Positions 10,952-23,539 of a DNA stretch of 64,000 nt are shown here, one piece after another; position 1 is the first letter of the stretch, and each line of letters opens with the position of its first letter. A program made the position numbers and the translations under genes. A model generated the notes under the pieces. That model saw only the letters and a list, made by a program, of their open reading frames with translations, had not been told where the DNA came from and did not search any database. This DNA comes from Nymphaea colorata (lineage: Eukaryota; Streptophyta; Magnoliopsida; Nymphaeales; Nymphaeaceae): positions 4,319,528 to 4,383,527 of the forward strand of contig NC_045140.1 in assembly GCF_008831285.2 (NCBI RefSeq). The letters run 5' to 3'.

Positions 10952-12655
10952 AACACGCACGCACACTCTCTCTTCAGACCTTTAAAAGAGAAAACCTTCT
11001 TAAAATTGTACGTGTCCTTTTTGTATAATTTAATATTGTAATATGATCGATTGAATTGAGAGAAACTGTATACTAACTTAATCATTTTTTGGGATTTAAA
11101 TATGTCATTTTAATAAATAAATTAACAGCTTCCTGAACAATTGTCTGTGGGTTGGTTAAGTCAAGTCCATTAGTAAGTGATCCGTCAGGCAAATTCTCTT
11201 TTGTTGGCTGAATTGGTTCTTCTCTTGATATGGCATGTACTTGAAAATGCCTCGTTCGTTCTCCTTTACGGTGATAAAAGCAATTTTGAAATCGAACCGA
11301 TGAAGCCGCTACTATGGATTGACTGATTCATTAATCCAGCTGAGTCAATAGTGAATTGGTAATAAATAAAATTTAAAGAATATATTTAAGAAAGTGCTTG
11401 CTGCGTAATGCTCTATTATAGGTAGACTTTGCGGATTGATTCAAGAAAAACAGAGAGTTTTTTACATGGTTTGGAGACCAAAATTATCGTGCGTCCATGG
11501 CCGTATAAGGTTTTCCACTAACTCAGAACCAAGAATACGAAAGGTAGCTGCCCCTCTTAAACATGAAGATTAGGGTAACACCACAAAATGACAAAATTAC
11601 AATAAGGTCTTTAGAAACTTTAATGGAAGTTAGGAAGCCTATTAAGTTGGGATCAGACTCCTCACTCTAACAAGAAATTGGGTATCCCTTGGATTGGTTA
11701 AAGATTCGAATTGAATGTACCCGACCATACTTGTTTTTTCCAATACTCACATATTTGGATTTGAATAAGAAAAAAGAAAAAACATATCCAAATCCGAGTC
11801 TAATGTCTGATTTCACAATTCGAATATGAATCCAATCCAAATCCTATTTTTACATTCATATTTGAATACAAATCCAAATATTGAACCTAATTTAGCCAAT
11901 TTGCAAAATGTAAGAACATAAGATATAGGATATTTGTTCATAAAGAAATCTGATCCGAATCCATACCCAAATCTGGTCAGATATTTATGTATATTCCAGT
12001 CTGATCGGACGTCGTTTCTTAAATCCTAATCTTATCTAATTCCTTAATCAGGTACTTTTTTTTTTCATATCCATTCTTTTCTGAATAGTTTGGTCAGATA
12101 TCCAATTCAAATAGAATATACTAACATTTCTACCCATGAGGAATTTAGGAATTGGTAAGTGCCTAGTGATGCTAAGTGATTGGATGATCAAAAAAGATTT
12201 GTGCTGGCTGTCTGCTAATTGTGGTAGCTAAACAGTTTAGCCATGACTCCCTAATTTTTAGGCTGTTTCCTGCGACTTATTTTTCTATATCTGTGAACAG
12301 AAATAAAAGTAAAGCTTATCCCCTGCCACGTTGGTTGCAGTATTTAGAACTTTAATAAAAACAAACTCACAATTTTAGTAGTAAAAGAAAAATGCACTTT
12401 AGTTTTGAGTTTTCTTCATTTAGCACTCCCATGGCCTAGTACTTGAATATTTAAGCAGTTAAACCAACAAAAAAAAAACAACTAAACTTAAGCCTTTTAC
12501 TAAATTACAGCAACTTTAGCAGTCCCAAGAGACATAGTATAGCTAGTTGAGTTGGCTGCATGCAAACAAAAGAACATCAGTTTGGTTTGTGCTATTCTTC
12601 TATACTCTAAACAGTGGTGACGCTGCCAACCATATTCCCAAACGCGCACTAAACC
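10950..12655. other. Intergenic; degenerate AATCCGAATCC-type repeat at 11680-12110
   Basis: No gene seen. Between about 11680 and 12110 short motifs such as AATCCAAATCC, GAATCCAATCC and GATCCGAATCC recur. Similar motifs appear near 24.0-24.1 kb and 58.9-59.1 kb, suggesting old copies of one dispersed repeat. Confidence 0.4.
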
Positions 12656-12787
12656 CTGTGGCGGAGCCAGTAGATTTTATCAAAGGGGCACTTACCTTAG
12701 TGGGTTTGGTTCCTATGACACATTGACAGAGTTTGTGCCATAGGACGGGCAATGACCCACACCAGCCCACACATCGCTCCGCTACTG
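12656..12787. mobile_element. hAT-type MITE, GGCGGAGCCAG family, copy 1
   Basis: 132 bp. The left end reads CTGTGGCGGAGCCAG; the right end reads CGCTCCGCTACTG, its near reverse complement. Flanking octamers ACTAAACC and AGTGAACC agree at 6 of 8 positions, consistent with an old 8-bp hAT target duplication. It lies 259 bp upstream of the HV1 start codon, inside its probable promoter. Confidence 0.65.
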
Positions 12788-13046
12788 AGTGAACCCTGGG
12801 ACTAGAGATAAACGAGGGAGGCTTCTCCACTTTCAACATATTTTGTTCTAACGTGGGCTCTCCACGTTTCACCCTAAAGCAACGTCCATCACGAACAACT
12901 AGGTGTCCCTGACCACAAGGGTCGCTTAAGTTTGCCAGCCTTCAAAGAGGTGACACCCAAAACTACCAACCAGTTTAGCTTCCCTACCTTCCAAGGATAA
13001 ACACCGTATCCAAGCGTCCATCTCTCTCTCTCACTCTCTCCCCACA

Positions 13047-13757
13047 ATGGCACCAAGAAGAATCGACATAGTGGAAGTTTCCGTTGAAAACTTGCAGAAG
13101 AACTGGCAGAGAAGGCAATGGTGGGAGTCCTTATTCAAGACAAAGGAAGTAGTAGACGACAGGGAAGCTTCTTGCTCTTCCTGCCAGTGGCTGTTCAAAA
13201 CAAGGGATGCAGGCGACAAGGGAGCTTCTTGGAGGACAGGTCTAGCAAGCCTCCTTCAATCTACTCCAGCTCATGCCATCGTCCTGGTCTTCCTCCTTCT
13301 CGACCTGGTTTTCACAGTGATCAGCATTTCATCATGCCCGTCTGTTCCGCGGAGGAAGGGCGGGCTGTTCTGGGGAGGGATTGCCATCTTGATCACACTC
13401 ATTGTAAAAGATATAGTGGTGATGGTGGTCTTGGGTCTGAGCTTCTTCAAGCACGCGGGCTACGTCATGGAGATCACTGCACTCGTTCTTGCTCTGTGCC
13501 TGGAGATCTTTCTCAAGGCTGAGAGTGCTGGCCTCCTGGTTCTGGTAAACTCATGGCGGGTGGTACGGATGATACAGAGCATTTTTGGTATGAGCGATGA
13601 AGCAATCGAGACACAGATTACCAACATAGAATCACAATTTGAAGATCTTAGAGTCCAGACTGCCCAGATGGAGCAATTGATACGGAAGAAAAATGAGAGG
13701 ATTGCTGAGTTAGAAAATGGATGCCACAATCAGCAGAGACCCCGTGGGAAGCTTTAA
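13047..13757 (+). CDS. HV1: HV1-type voltage-gated proton channel (voltage-sensor-only protein)
   Basis: 236 aa, single exon, start in ACAATGGCA context behind a CT-rich leader. Four membrane segments: S1 about 75-95, S2 about 107-131, S3 about 139-156, S4 about 160-180, then a coiled coil at about 186-225, the arrangement of HV1 channels, which conduct protons without a separate pore domain and dimerise through the coil. Compared with human HV1, Asp86 sits at the selectivity Asp112 position of S1, Glu142 and Glu153 replace Asp174 and Asp185 of S3 at exact spacing, and Asp122 replaces Glu153 of S2. S4 reads SWRVVRM: Arg171 and Arg174 match R2 and R3, while the R1 position is Asn168. The charge-transfer Phe of S2 is not evident. 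Expected role is proton flux across plasma membrane or endomembranes; localisation cannot be read from sequence. Confidence 0.82.
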   Translation: MAPRRIDIVEVSVENLQKNWQRRQWWESLFKTKEVVDDREASCSSCQWLFKTRDAGDKGASWRTGLASLLQSTPAHAIVLVFLLLDLVFTVISISSCPSVPRRKGGLFWGGIAILITLIVKDIVVMVVLGLSFFKHAGYVMEITALVLALCLEIFLKAESAGLLVLVNSWRVVRMIQSIFGMSDEAIETQITNIESQFEDLRVQTAQMEQLIRKKNERIAELENGCHNQQRPRGKL

Positions 13758-14236
13758 CCTCCTTAATCTCTCTCTCTGTTTACTGTTTCCCAACATGGAG
13801 GACAAGGGAAGTCGGACCTGTTTGATCTGCTTATCTTCATCCTGCATTAATAAGATATGAATTTGACAAGAATACGTCATAGCAGTGCCTGGGAAACCAA
13901 TTCTGCCTTCGATCATCTGTTACAAAGGAAAAAAAAAAATGTCGGCCTCTTTTAACTTGTTGAGCCAATGGGCCATTAAGTTGTTATGACATATTCTCTC
14001 CATCACATGGTTAAGAAACCCCCACTTTTGATTATCTTGTGAGTATTTAGAGTATTTCATCCTCTCGCTAAAAAAGACCTGAAACCTAGTCTCTTGTTTT
14101 CAAAAGACACAAAGCATGTTTTTTGTGTCACAGAATGTTGCTCCGGCCACTTTAACTTATGTGTTGGTGCTTTCCTTTCCTTTCCATCCGCCCTTCTCTT
14201 TTTACAACACAGGGAGTTGACGCTCTAGAGATATGA

Positions 14237-14290
14237 AACAAAAACTAGCTGACTACCAACTCCACCTAACCGTTGAGCCAACTCATTCGA
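14237..14290 (-). repeat. tRNA-derived SINE-like head, copy 1
   Basis: On the minus strand it reads GAGTTGGCTCAACGGTTAGG then GTTGGTAGTCAGCTAG, resembling a tRNA A box (TGGCTCAACGG). Four other places in the window share it. The B box is too degenerate to call. Confidence 0.35.
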
Positions 14291-17200
14291 AGACGCCACT
14301 TCCCATCAACACCACAAATATGATGCAATTTCAAAATCCCAACTCTCCCATCTTTCAAACCTTATATTTCCAAAGCACCCAATTTACTGGGGCTGACCAA
14401 GTTTAAATTACCCACATAAACAAAGAGACAAAACCCCGCCAGTTCAGCCGATACTTGGATTGCTCGGACAAATTGGATGAATACGCCAAGTCCCACAGCC
14501 AACGTGCTGGAGCATTTATTTAAGTCACTCGTTTGATAGAGGGACGAGTTTTACTTCAAGTTGAATAGCCTCCAACCGAAATGCATAGAATCAGAATTTC
14601 AAATTCAATAATGGAAGCCCACAGTCAATATGGTATTGAAAGAAACAAGTCCAATTACATCTCTCTTAATTACAAATGAAATGTATTGACATATAAAAGG
14701 TGAAGGGGATTGAAGTGAGGCTGGTAGGCGGCCAATATCCAACCTCTTATATTGTAAAAAGAAAGTCATCAATACCTTAAACAGCCATATATCTTAAAAG
14801 AACAATGGGTGAGGTAAGAGCTTTGACTCTATATATCTTAAAAGAAGGATGGGTTGGGTAAGAGCTTTGATTGAGTAGACGTTTCCATTCTATTTGTGTT
14901 TCCTTGTTAGTTTTAACTTATTTTATTTTTCCCTAATTGTTAGGATTTTTTTTTAGATTATTACAACTTTACCGAAAAATACCTAAGAAAATCCACGCCC
15001 TTTAAACCCCATTAATGATATCAGCTACATGTGCAAACATTAAATTCCTAGCAAATAACCACGTCCTCTTATTCAGACACGACCAGAAGCAGAAACCTGC
15101 CCGCAGCGGTGGCCCAATGGCTAATCTCCCGAAAGCCATGATGGCCCATGCTCTAATATGATGAACTTCATGTACGTATGACTGTCCAGATATCCATGGA
15201 ACCGCACGTGAAACATAAATAATAATATTAAATACATTTTAGAAAAAAAATGAAATACAAGAGAATTTCAAAAAATGAAACAACTAAGAAATAATAATAA
15301 TAAAACTAAATAATGAATAAAGTGCAATGTGTTGCACCACATTATTCATATAGGCAAAAAACTCATCCCACTTTTGAAAACATCGATTTCAAACTTTCGC
15401 CCTATCAATGAAGTAGGCAGACACCAAGATCCCAACTTAAGAGTTAAGACTCCCCTACCACCAGCCTCCTGACTGATTGGGGTTGAACAACACTACCAAC
15501 AAGTCACCCTAGGAAAACATGTACCACATCATAGAATTGAACGACATTCTTCTTTCTTTGCAACACGGACTCACTATCACAAGACCAAAAACGAATGGTT
15601 GGAATTAAGGAAAGAAATCACCTCAAATTTGGGGGTCCAAGTCCAGAAATTACTTTTGCAATTTAGGTGAAAGGTTGCGCATTGAGGTCATTATGTATTG
15701 CTGCAACAATATCCTGTACAATCAGCATGTGGTTGGTCCATAAACTCTGTTTACTCGAGAGAGGACCACCACCAGTACCCTTCCTGAAATGAGAGGAACC
15801 AAGAAGAGAAGCCTGCAATCAAGCTTCAGTATCTTACCTGTTTCTTTCGGATGGCAACTATGCCAATAGATCTCCTCTCAGTCAAAAAAAGAATTGGCCG
15901 CAGCAAAGGCAAAATAGATCATAGTAATACTATATAAGCAACGGGCAACGCAAAGAGCGCACCTCTTTCCTCGTAGGTTACTGCAATTACAGGTCGATAT
16001 TAGCATCTCAGTGTGTATTTGGCCATGGAACCCTAAGAGGAGAAACCAAGTTCAGCGATTCTGTGACAATAATCACCAATAGTTTTCTAGGTAAAGTGGC
16101 AAACAGTTATATCCCAATTCCGAAAGAATACCGGTGAAGCAGCCAGATTCGAAGCAATTCTAGCTTAGGTTGCTGTGTGCATCCAGAGTCTTGAGTGTTG
16201 TCAGTATCCATTTTTCTCTTAGTGGAACATACAACTACCTTGAGCTTCCTTGTTTAACATATCCTTTATTAAATTATTACCTCCTCCTGGATAAAAAACC
16301 ATCCTCAAGATGACGTTGAATGCTGCCCATGTAACTATACCTCCTCTCAAAAATGCAAGGCGGGCAGCTTTTGGAATTTTTTAAGTTACAATGGCCATTT
16401 GTCCATCCTGGCTCCACCATTGCCATCACATTGGAGGTTGCCTAGGATAAAAGTGATCCTGGCACGAAGCTTGCACTTAATGCCAGGTGAAATAACCAGC
16501 ACCTAGCTGCAGCTTTTGACTACATTAATATAACCTTCAAGCCGACTCAGCTGCGCTCCTCAACCCCTGATCATAGATGGAGCAACGATGAGTGAACACA
16601 AGTACAGTCTAGAGACTTTAGACACCAACTCCATGTTGCTATTATCCCTGCAACTGAACTTGATCAAGCAAATTAGTTTGACCTAACTAGTCTGTGTTAC
16701 AAACAGAAGCTTAAGTTGAACATTGCTCATCTCCTTTACAATAGATAGCAAACTTGAATGACCTTCAAACCAAGTAAGAGACTCCATTTAACAATAGCTA
16801 CCAACTTCATAGCATATGCGATTTGAGGGACAGAACAACAAAAGTTAAAGAATAATTATGAGCCACCAGAAAATCCCCACTGACATACAAGAAAATTGGA
16901 CAGAAAATGTTCTCTAAGATAGTTTTGCAGCATTCCTGAATCACATAGACGTTCAAGCAGTTATATGTCTTCGGAAAAAGAGGCCACTCTATCAAATTCA
17001 TCGCTCACCTTAACCCAATCCTCTTCCCAAACTCATTACCACCAGCTATTGCTCATAGGATCCCAACAAATATTAGTATATACACGAAGGGCAGCCCATA
17101 ACAATTAGAAAAACATGCCAAAATTAGTGTTAGAAAAAGGATAAACCCCAGAGACGAATGCCTATATAGGTGTTAGAAAGTAGTTATGCCATAACCAAAA

Positions 17201-17669
17201 ATCTAGAAGATGCCCATTACGCCTCATGCTAGATGAAACCAGTGATGTCAAATAGTTCAAGTATCCAATTCTATATTAAGTAACTATTTCTGGAATATGC
17301 TACCCTAGGTGCTGGGCAGTGGGCACCAGGCTTATCGACTAGGCCTGCCTAGGTGGGTAACCTAATGGGAGACTCAGTGGCCAGTGCCTAGATCTGCTTA
17401 GTTGGACAACTAGGCTGCGGCCGCTGTGCTAACTAGGTGCTAACCATGAGAAATTTTCATTTATTGTTTCATTGTTGTTATTTTTGTGTAAGGGTAAACT
17501 GCAATAAAGTTAAAAGAGAATGCCTCTCATTCTCCAAAGACTGTTTAGCCTCAATTCTCTGGTTTTTTGGCTATTTACATGTCCCTTGAGCAACCGGTTG
17601 ACTAGCTCCTGCTCACCCTCTTGTATATGCAAGGGGACCTTCCCATCTTTCCAGAAACAATGCTTCACT

Positions 17670-17769
17670 TCTTGGGCACTAATTTGAAAGAAAGTTTTGT
17701 CTAATTATTTGTAGACATCTCTTGGGCACTAATTTGAAAGAAAGTTTTGTCTAATTATTTGTAGACATC
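17670..17769. repeat. Perfect 50-bp tandem duplication
   Basis: CTTGGGCACTAATTTGAAAG and the bases after it, through TAGACATCT, occur at 17671 and again at 17721 with no difference, so the duplication is recent. Confidence 0.95.
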
Positions 17770-18894
17770 TCTCTTTGCATGGTATTACTTATTAGACAAA
17801 TTTGTTATTTATACATATCTGTTTGCATATGGATTTTTCTTGTTTATGTATGTGTGTGTGTATATATATAGAAACACACACATTTGCATTTAATTGTTAC
17901 AAATACCTGCTTCCATATCTGCATAGATCTCTATCTTCAAAAATCAATTGAAAACTATTGTGATTCAATATGGTTAACTTAATCTCAATTTATATGCAAT
18001 TCATTGTTTTTTACACTCTTTTTTCCTATTATTTTGGAGGCCGTCTTGGCCCCACATAGGCTCCGGCCAGAGCGCTGCCTAAACCTCTTAGAAGGTCAAC
18101 CACCAGGCCTGCCTAGTGCTTTTGGCTGCTAAGATGTTACACATGCTTTGCAACCACCAAGAGTTGAAAATGGTCGAGAGCAGGATAGTATGCCCGTTTG
18201 GACTTGGTCCCACTTATGAACTTACCAAACTGCAGCTACAGCTTGAAATGTTCTGTCACCAGAATTAAGATTGACCTGTATAAAGTTCTGATACGAGGAG
18301 AGTCTCATGCAACCAATTTATGATTTGGATTGCGGAATGAAGAGAACACAATTCAAACGCTAATCCAGGATCTCCAGAGAAAACAAGAACATGTCCTACC
18401 TATGTCTGCTTCTTCTTCACGCTGTATTCTTAGTTCCAGACCTGCAGGCTTTTCAAGTTTTCTCCCTCACATCATTCTTAGCCAACGAGAAGATAAAGTA
18501 AGCATGTAACAATTATGCCTGTAACACATTACTTCAATAAGACAGATTACTATAAGTTTATAAATTTCATATGCGATTCCTTAATTTCCAATAAAGCAGA
18601 ACATCCTAAAAGCTCACCGCAAAACTGTGGTACCGAACAAGGCTTCTCAGTCAAACTAATCACAGCGATTCATCAAACAAAACCAGCACATGACATGAAC
18701 AAACCCACGGAAACAAGCAACTCCCAACCAAATGGACAAACTCTTATCAGAACAACAATAAGAACGATATAGTATTCGAAGAATTTCTTCATTACGATCA
18801 AAATTTATACAACCACATTAACACAACCAGCACAATCACGTTCTACAGAAAATACATCTATAGAAACGGAAAATCCGAGGACAAAAAAGTACAA

Positions 18895-19641
18895 TCAAAT
18901 CCCCCTACTACTGTTCAAAATCGAACCAAGCGTACCCAAAACCGCAAAGGCAAGAAGAGGGCTGACATCCAAAGTATCAAAGACGGGCGGAATGATATTC
19001 CTGAAGAGATTCAAGTAAGGGTCGCACAGATCTCTGATGGCCGAGAGCGGCTGCCTGTCCCAGGGGATGTTGGGGAACCAACTGAGCAAAACTCTAACCA
19101 TCAGCACCCCACTATATATATCCAACCATTTAGCCAATCCGGAGGCAACCACTGTCAGCGGCGTATTCAGATACCCAGACGGGCGGTCCCGAACGGCAGC
19201 GAAGAAGAGTGGGCCAATCGCGCAGACGAGGTTGTCCTGGAGGTGATGGAGCGCGGCGAGCTCCTCAGCGGAGGGTGTGGAGATGGCAGAAGTAAACCTG
19301 CTGACGGAGCTCTTCAGGGCGTCGAGAAGGCGGCGAGAGAAGGAGAGGGCTGCGGCGAGGATGAAGGAGACGGTGCGAGTGGAATCGAGGAGAGGGTTGG
19401 GATTTGGTGGGGAGGTCGGGGATTGGGGAAACGGTGGAGCCGAGGAGGAGGCAAAGACCCTGAATTGGGAAGGCCGGTGGAGGGGAGAACAGTTCAGAGG
19501 GGGAAGGTTTAGAATCAGGGGTTTCCTGGGAAAGGAAGGATGGAGGGAGAGGCTTACCTGGTTGGGGTGGAGACACCGCCGAAGTGGCGGAGGAGAGATG
19601 GCCGGTGGGTGGTGGAACGCCGCCGTGGAAGTCGCCGCCAT
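18895..19641 (-). CDS. YLMG1: YlmG homologue, chloroplastic (YGGT family)
   Basis: 248 aa, single exon. The first 70 or so residues are rich in Ser, Pro and Leu with few acidic residues, as expected for a plastid transit peptide. A hydrophobic helix follows at about 88-102, and the YGGT domain fills about 168-245 with the core WFPNIPWDRQPLSAIRDLCD, then PYLNLFRNIIPP, between two membrane segments. This core identifies the plastid YLMG1 group. In plants and cyanobacteria these thylakoid-associated proteins affect nucleoid distribution, and YLMG1 has been linked to cytochrome b6f assembly. Length fits the family (about 230-250 aa). The start is in AGAATGGCG context. It is isolated, with no close neighbour. 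A 182-codon plus-strand frame over it is an antisense shadow. Confidence 0.9.
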   Translation of the reverse strand: MAATSTAAFHHPPAISPPPLRRCLHPNQVSLSLHPSFPRKPLILNLPPLNCSPLHRPSQFRVFASSSAPPFPQSPTSPPNPNPLLDSTRTVSFILAAALSFSRRLLDALKSSVSRFTSAISTPSAEELAALHHLQDNLVCAIGPLFFAAVRDRPSGYLNTPLTVVASGLAKWLDIYSGVLMVRVLLSWFPNIPWDRQPLSAIRDLCDPYLNLFRNIIPPVFDTLDVSPLLAFAVLGTLGSILNSSRGI

Positions 19642-21551
19642 TCTTCAAGCCTCCGTGCGTCCGCTCCTTCTGTCCGTCTCTGTGCTTTCGAGAAGCGAAG
19701 ATAGGACGGTGGGGCTTTTGAAGCGGACAGTGAATTGTGAGGACACAATCGTCATTTTGAGATTGACGATTAGGCGGGTTCGAGCTCGGCAGACCCTTGG
19801 CTCTATGCTCGACTCGAGTTTGTAACCCTTTTTCAAGTTCGGGTGTATTATTTGTCTATAATTTTAAAGCACGGCCAGGTTTTTGCAATTTCTTAAAGTG
19901 AACTCACTTTAAATTGGCTGAAAAACAAAAAATTCTTACGTCCAATTTCTTTTAATACTATCTTTTATCTATAATTTATATTTTTACCCTTTCAAATATA
20001 AGTACATGCACATTATATAGTATGGCATAAGAAAGGAGGGTGTGATATATTGTTGTCCCTAACACAAGATAGTGTGTTATGAACTAAAATAAATAAAATA
20101 TATATATTGTTTAAATAAAAACATAGCCCCCTAGAAAATAAAAGCAAAAGTGTGAATGCGTTAAGAAATGCTTTTATAAAATTACCCAAATGCCTTTTAT
20201 GTTAAACTGTGGGAACACTATTTCCCATGTTAGTAGCATAACATGGAAAATGTCACAATGCATGAATTGCCCACTTTGAATTAGTGTATCAAAAAGATTG
20301 TTCAAATTGAAGATGGGTAAAAATGTAATTTATTAGATAATATTGAGAAAATTTTTATAGATACAGTTTTGTGTTTCCATTTTGAGGAATTTCTTAAGCT
20401 TTTATTTGAAAACTATAGCCACTCAATAAAAGAAAATGTAAAAATTAGTCACCCTTTTTGTCGTTATAAGCAAAAGGCATAACACCAAACACCAACAAGC
20501 TTAGACTCATCCACGCAAAGAATCAAAGCCTTTAGAGCTTTTATTCAGCTCCGCATAATTCACCTTTACAACTTCTATTAAGCTTAACTTAGAGGAAAAC
20601 GCCAGAGCTTCCACCCAACCTTTATCCCCTTAAGATATAAGGTTTGCTTTCAGTCAGCTATCGCTTCTGTCGTGTTTAAGCTTGCATGTCAGTGGCTCCC
20701 TTTTGTATCACAAAGGATTAATGCCACAAAAATTCGAAACGAAAACCAACCGCATGTCGACTCCAGCCCCCATTGTTGCACCAACCCCATTAGAGATCTC
20801 ATAATTATGCTAGTCACTAGTCTTCTATATTGTAAGAGATTTCCAAAATCCATCTCTCAGCTGAATCGGTTATGATGGGCTAAAAATATTAAAAGGTATT
20901 ATACTATTAAAACGGTTTATCATAGTCGAGCATTTGGATTTGCAAAGAACAAGTATTGCCAAAACTTGGTTTTTAATCGTTTTATTAAATTTCTATTTGT
21001 GTTTGGATGACACAATTAAAATGATGTTTTTTAGGAAAAACTTGAGAGAGAAAGAATGTGTGGAGGGCTCACAGATTAAGTCTCTGGAAGATCATTGTTT
21101 TTCCAACATTTTGAAACCCAGTTTTTGAGTCTTTTGACCATCATCCATAAATGCGTCAAAGAGCTTTTTCCTCAAAGATCTTTTTTTTATTATTATTATT
21201 TCTTTTTTATTAAAGAGCCTTAAATCAAGTAATGACCGATTAATTATTTGTTTATCTAATCTTAAAAGAGAAGTGTTTAAATCGGGAAAATTTGAAATGT
21301 TGAAAAATATTTCTCTTTTTAAACATGGTTTTTGAGTGCAATTTTGGTGTTATGGTATTCCATCCTCGCAACTAAAATTCCATAATAAGTAAATCTCCTT
21401 TCCATGGTTTTCTAAATTATTACTGAAAATGCTTACTTTGGTTCGAAGCGGTTTACATATTAAGGTGGCCGGCGAGTGCTTAAGCACCTTATCCCTCTAA
21501 TTGACAAGCAACAAGGAGTGGGAGTGGGCCAACTGTAGTACCCCGCTTAGA

Positions 21552-21725
21552 TAGGGTCGGAGCCAAAAATTTTTATATGAGGGGTTGAATTAAAGTTTTT
21601 AAATATGTTGAAATATGGTTTTTTTAAATTTTTATACAAGACAAGCAAAATTTTCTAAAATTTACATGTAAATTTTTTTAGAAAAATTGAGGTGGGGCTA
21701 GGACCTTTGCAGACCCCCCCTACAT
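21552..21725. repeat. Degenerate GGCGGAGCCA-family fragment
   Basis: It begins AGGGTCGGAGCCAAAAATTT and ends in a C-rich GACCCCCCCT stretch, with an AT-rich middle like the hAT-type MITEs. No clear target duplication, so it is only a probable relic. Confidence 0.3.
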
Positions 21726-22484
21726 GTCGATATGGGTGAGTGAATGTCCAAGCTCCTTTTCTTCATCCCCCAAAGTCCAAGACTGCTTCATAGTGCATCA
21801 ATATTTGCATATCAGTGTCTTTCTTTTTGCTTTTTGCAGCACATAAACGAGTGGTTTAAAATATAAAAAAAGATACGATACGCAAAAGGTGAGTTTCGTG
21901 CCGAGAAAGCAAGCTTTCATTTTCAAAAAATGTGACATCTTAACTTTTATTAAGTGCCCTTGTGTGGTTTGGAATTGCTTTTGTTCTTTGCTTAATTTCA
22001 ATGGTTGTTTAAATTTTTATTTTCCGGTGGATTTTTTAAATTCAGGAAATCAAAGAACGTGACAACTTGTTTGTGTCTAGAAATTAATGGGCGCACATGA
22101 AAGTAACTTTTTTGAATATCACAAGTTAAAATTTTGGCAAAGTTTCAGAAAAGTCCCTTATTTTTTTTATTTTGCTTATAAATACGTCAAATATATGCAT
22201 TTTCATATTTCCCATGATACATACATTTTTAACTCTTAAAAAAAAGTATAGAAAATATCAGCTTCATGTGTTTGAAAGTGTGTCGTAACTCAGTGGACGC
22301 CTCAGATGGAAGATAAGCATAAACCGAAGCTTAAACATTGTTCTTTACTGTCCCAAAAGATTATAAGAGGAATTTTCAAGCAGCTGCCTAACTTAAACGC
22401 ATTACAGGTGCTTCCTCCTCTTAAAGAAAGAAAAGAAAAGAAAAAATAGAAGATCATGGGTCTCCTTTCCTATGTCACCATAGT

Positions 22485-22770
22485 GCGGGGTGTGGGTGCG
22501 GGTGCCGGAACGGTACATATCAAAAAATTTAAGGGCAGCGGTATAACGAGAATATTTTATTATTATTATTATTTTTAATTTATTATATGTATAACAGAAT
22601 AAACATATTATTACAATTTAGTTATTAATGTATATAACATACTTGAATAATTGTATTGCATATGAAAATATCAAAACAACATATATTATATAAGTAATTT
22701 AGTAATATTACATTTTAATTGGGCTCGGGTGTGAGTCGGAGCCGCACCCATCTCCGGTATGCATCCGACT
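22485..22770. repeat. GTGCGGGTGCCGG-type MITE-like element
   Basis: A GC-rich left end (GCGGGTGTGGGTGCGGGTGC has this character) faces a GC-rich right end (GGAGCCGCACCCATCTCCGG) across an AT-rich middle, the layout of a MITE with imperfect inverted ends. No target duplication could be fixed. Confidence 0.35.
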
Positions 22771-23314
22771 CAATGCGAACTCTGGTGCGGCAGTAAAATA
22801 GAAGAGTCCGGTGACTTAGCTCTTTTCTCTCCCCGCCTTATTATTTTCATGGCTACATTGGGCCTTGGTGTGAGAAGAATGCACCTTGGTGTTGGGTCGG
22901 GTCAGCCAAGACTCGATAAAACCTGGGTCGGGCTGGTCCAAAGCCTTTGCCGGGCCTGAATGTCAACTTTATGCTTGTTTGAGTACTGATTAGATGTCCA
23001 CCGACATTTAAAACCCTTAACATTTTCATATTTTAATAACTTGAAGATGTGCCAATAGTTCATAAAAGATCTGAACAGTTTTTAAGGGAGTCATGCCAAT
23101 AGTTTTTAAGTGAACCAACTGCCAGCATTATATATAGAAGTATAAGTTGGCTCTTATTACCTAACTTAGGTCAGCCTTGTTTTTTCCTATCGGAACCGCA
23201 AGTATCAAATAAGCAACTTAAATTCGGCCCATCATGACCCATCTATATAGACTATGGGAATAGTGACCATACAATCAAACTAGCCACATGTGGCTTGCAT
23301 GATTTCTGCCAGTT

Positions 23315-23486
23315 AAGGCTGGGCGTCAGGTCGGGTACCCAACCCATAAAAAAAGGCATTGGGTTGGCCCGATAAGTTATTAGGCTGGCTTGGGTGGAGC
23401 CGACTAAGCTCAGTTCGACCTGATAATATTTTTTAATACATTATATATATATATATATAATATTTTATTATGAATAATTATATTTA

Positions 23487-23539
<53 letters not shown>

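Larger units (their letters stand above)
13760..18770. other. Gene-poor intergenic region
   Basis: Five kilobases with no convincing exon on either strand. It holds a SINE-like piece at 14237-14290, a 50-bp tandem duplication at 17670-17769, and CTAGGCCTGCCTAGG-type repeat fragments at about 17300-17440 and 18040-18120 that may belong to one element. Confidence 0.5.

Noticed and set aside
10746-11085. Several frames with Ile-Tyr or Arg-Glu runs
   Set aside because: Translation of the CT/TA microsatellite.
15100-15140. tRNA A-box-like GTGGCCCAATGGCTAA
   Set aside because: No B box or cloverleaf follows at the expected distance.
19277-19825. 182-codon plus-strand frame
   Set aside because: Antisense to the YLMG1 coding sequence, whose product matches a known family.
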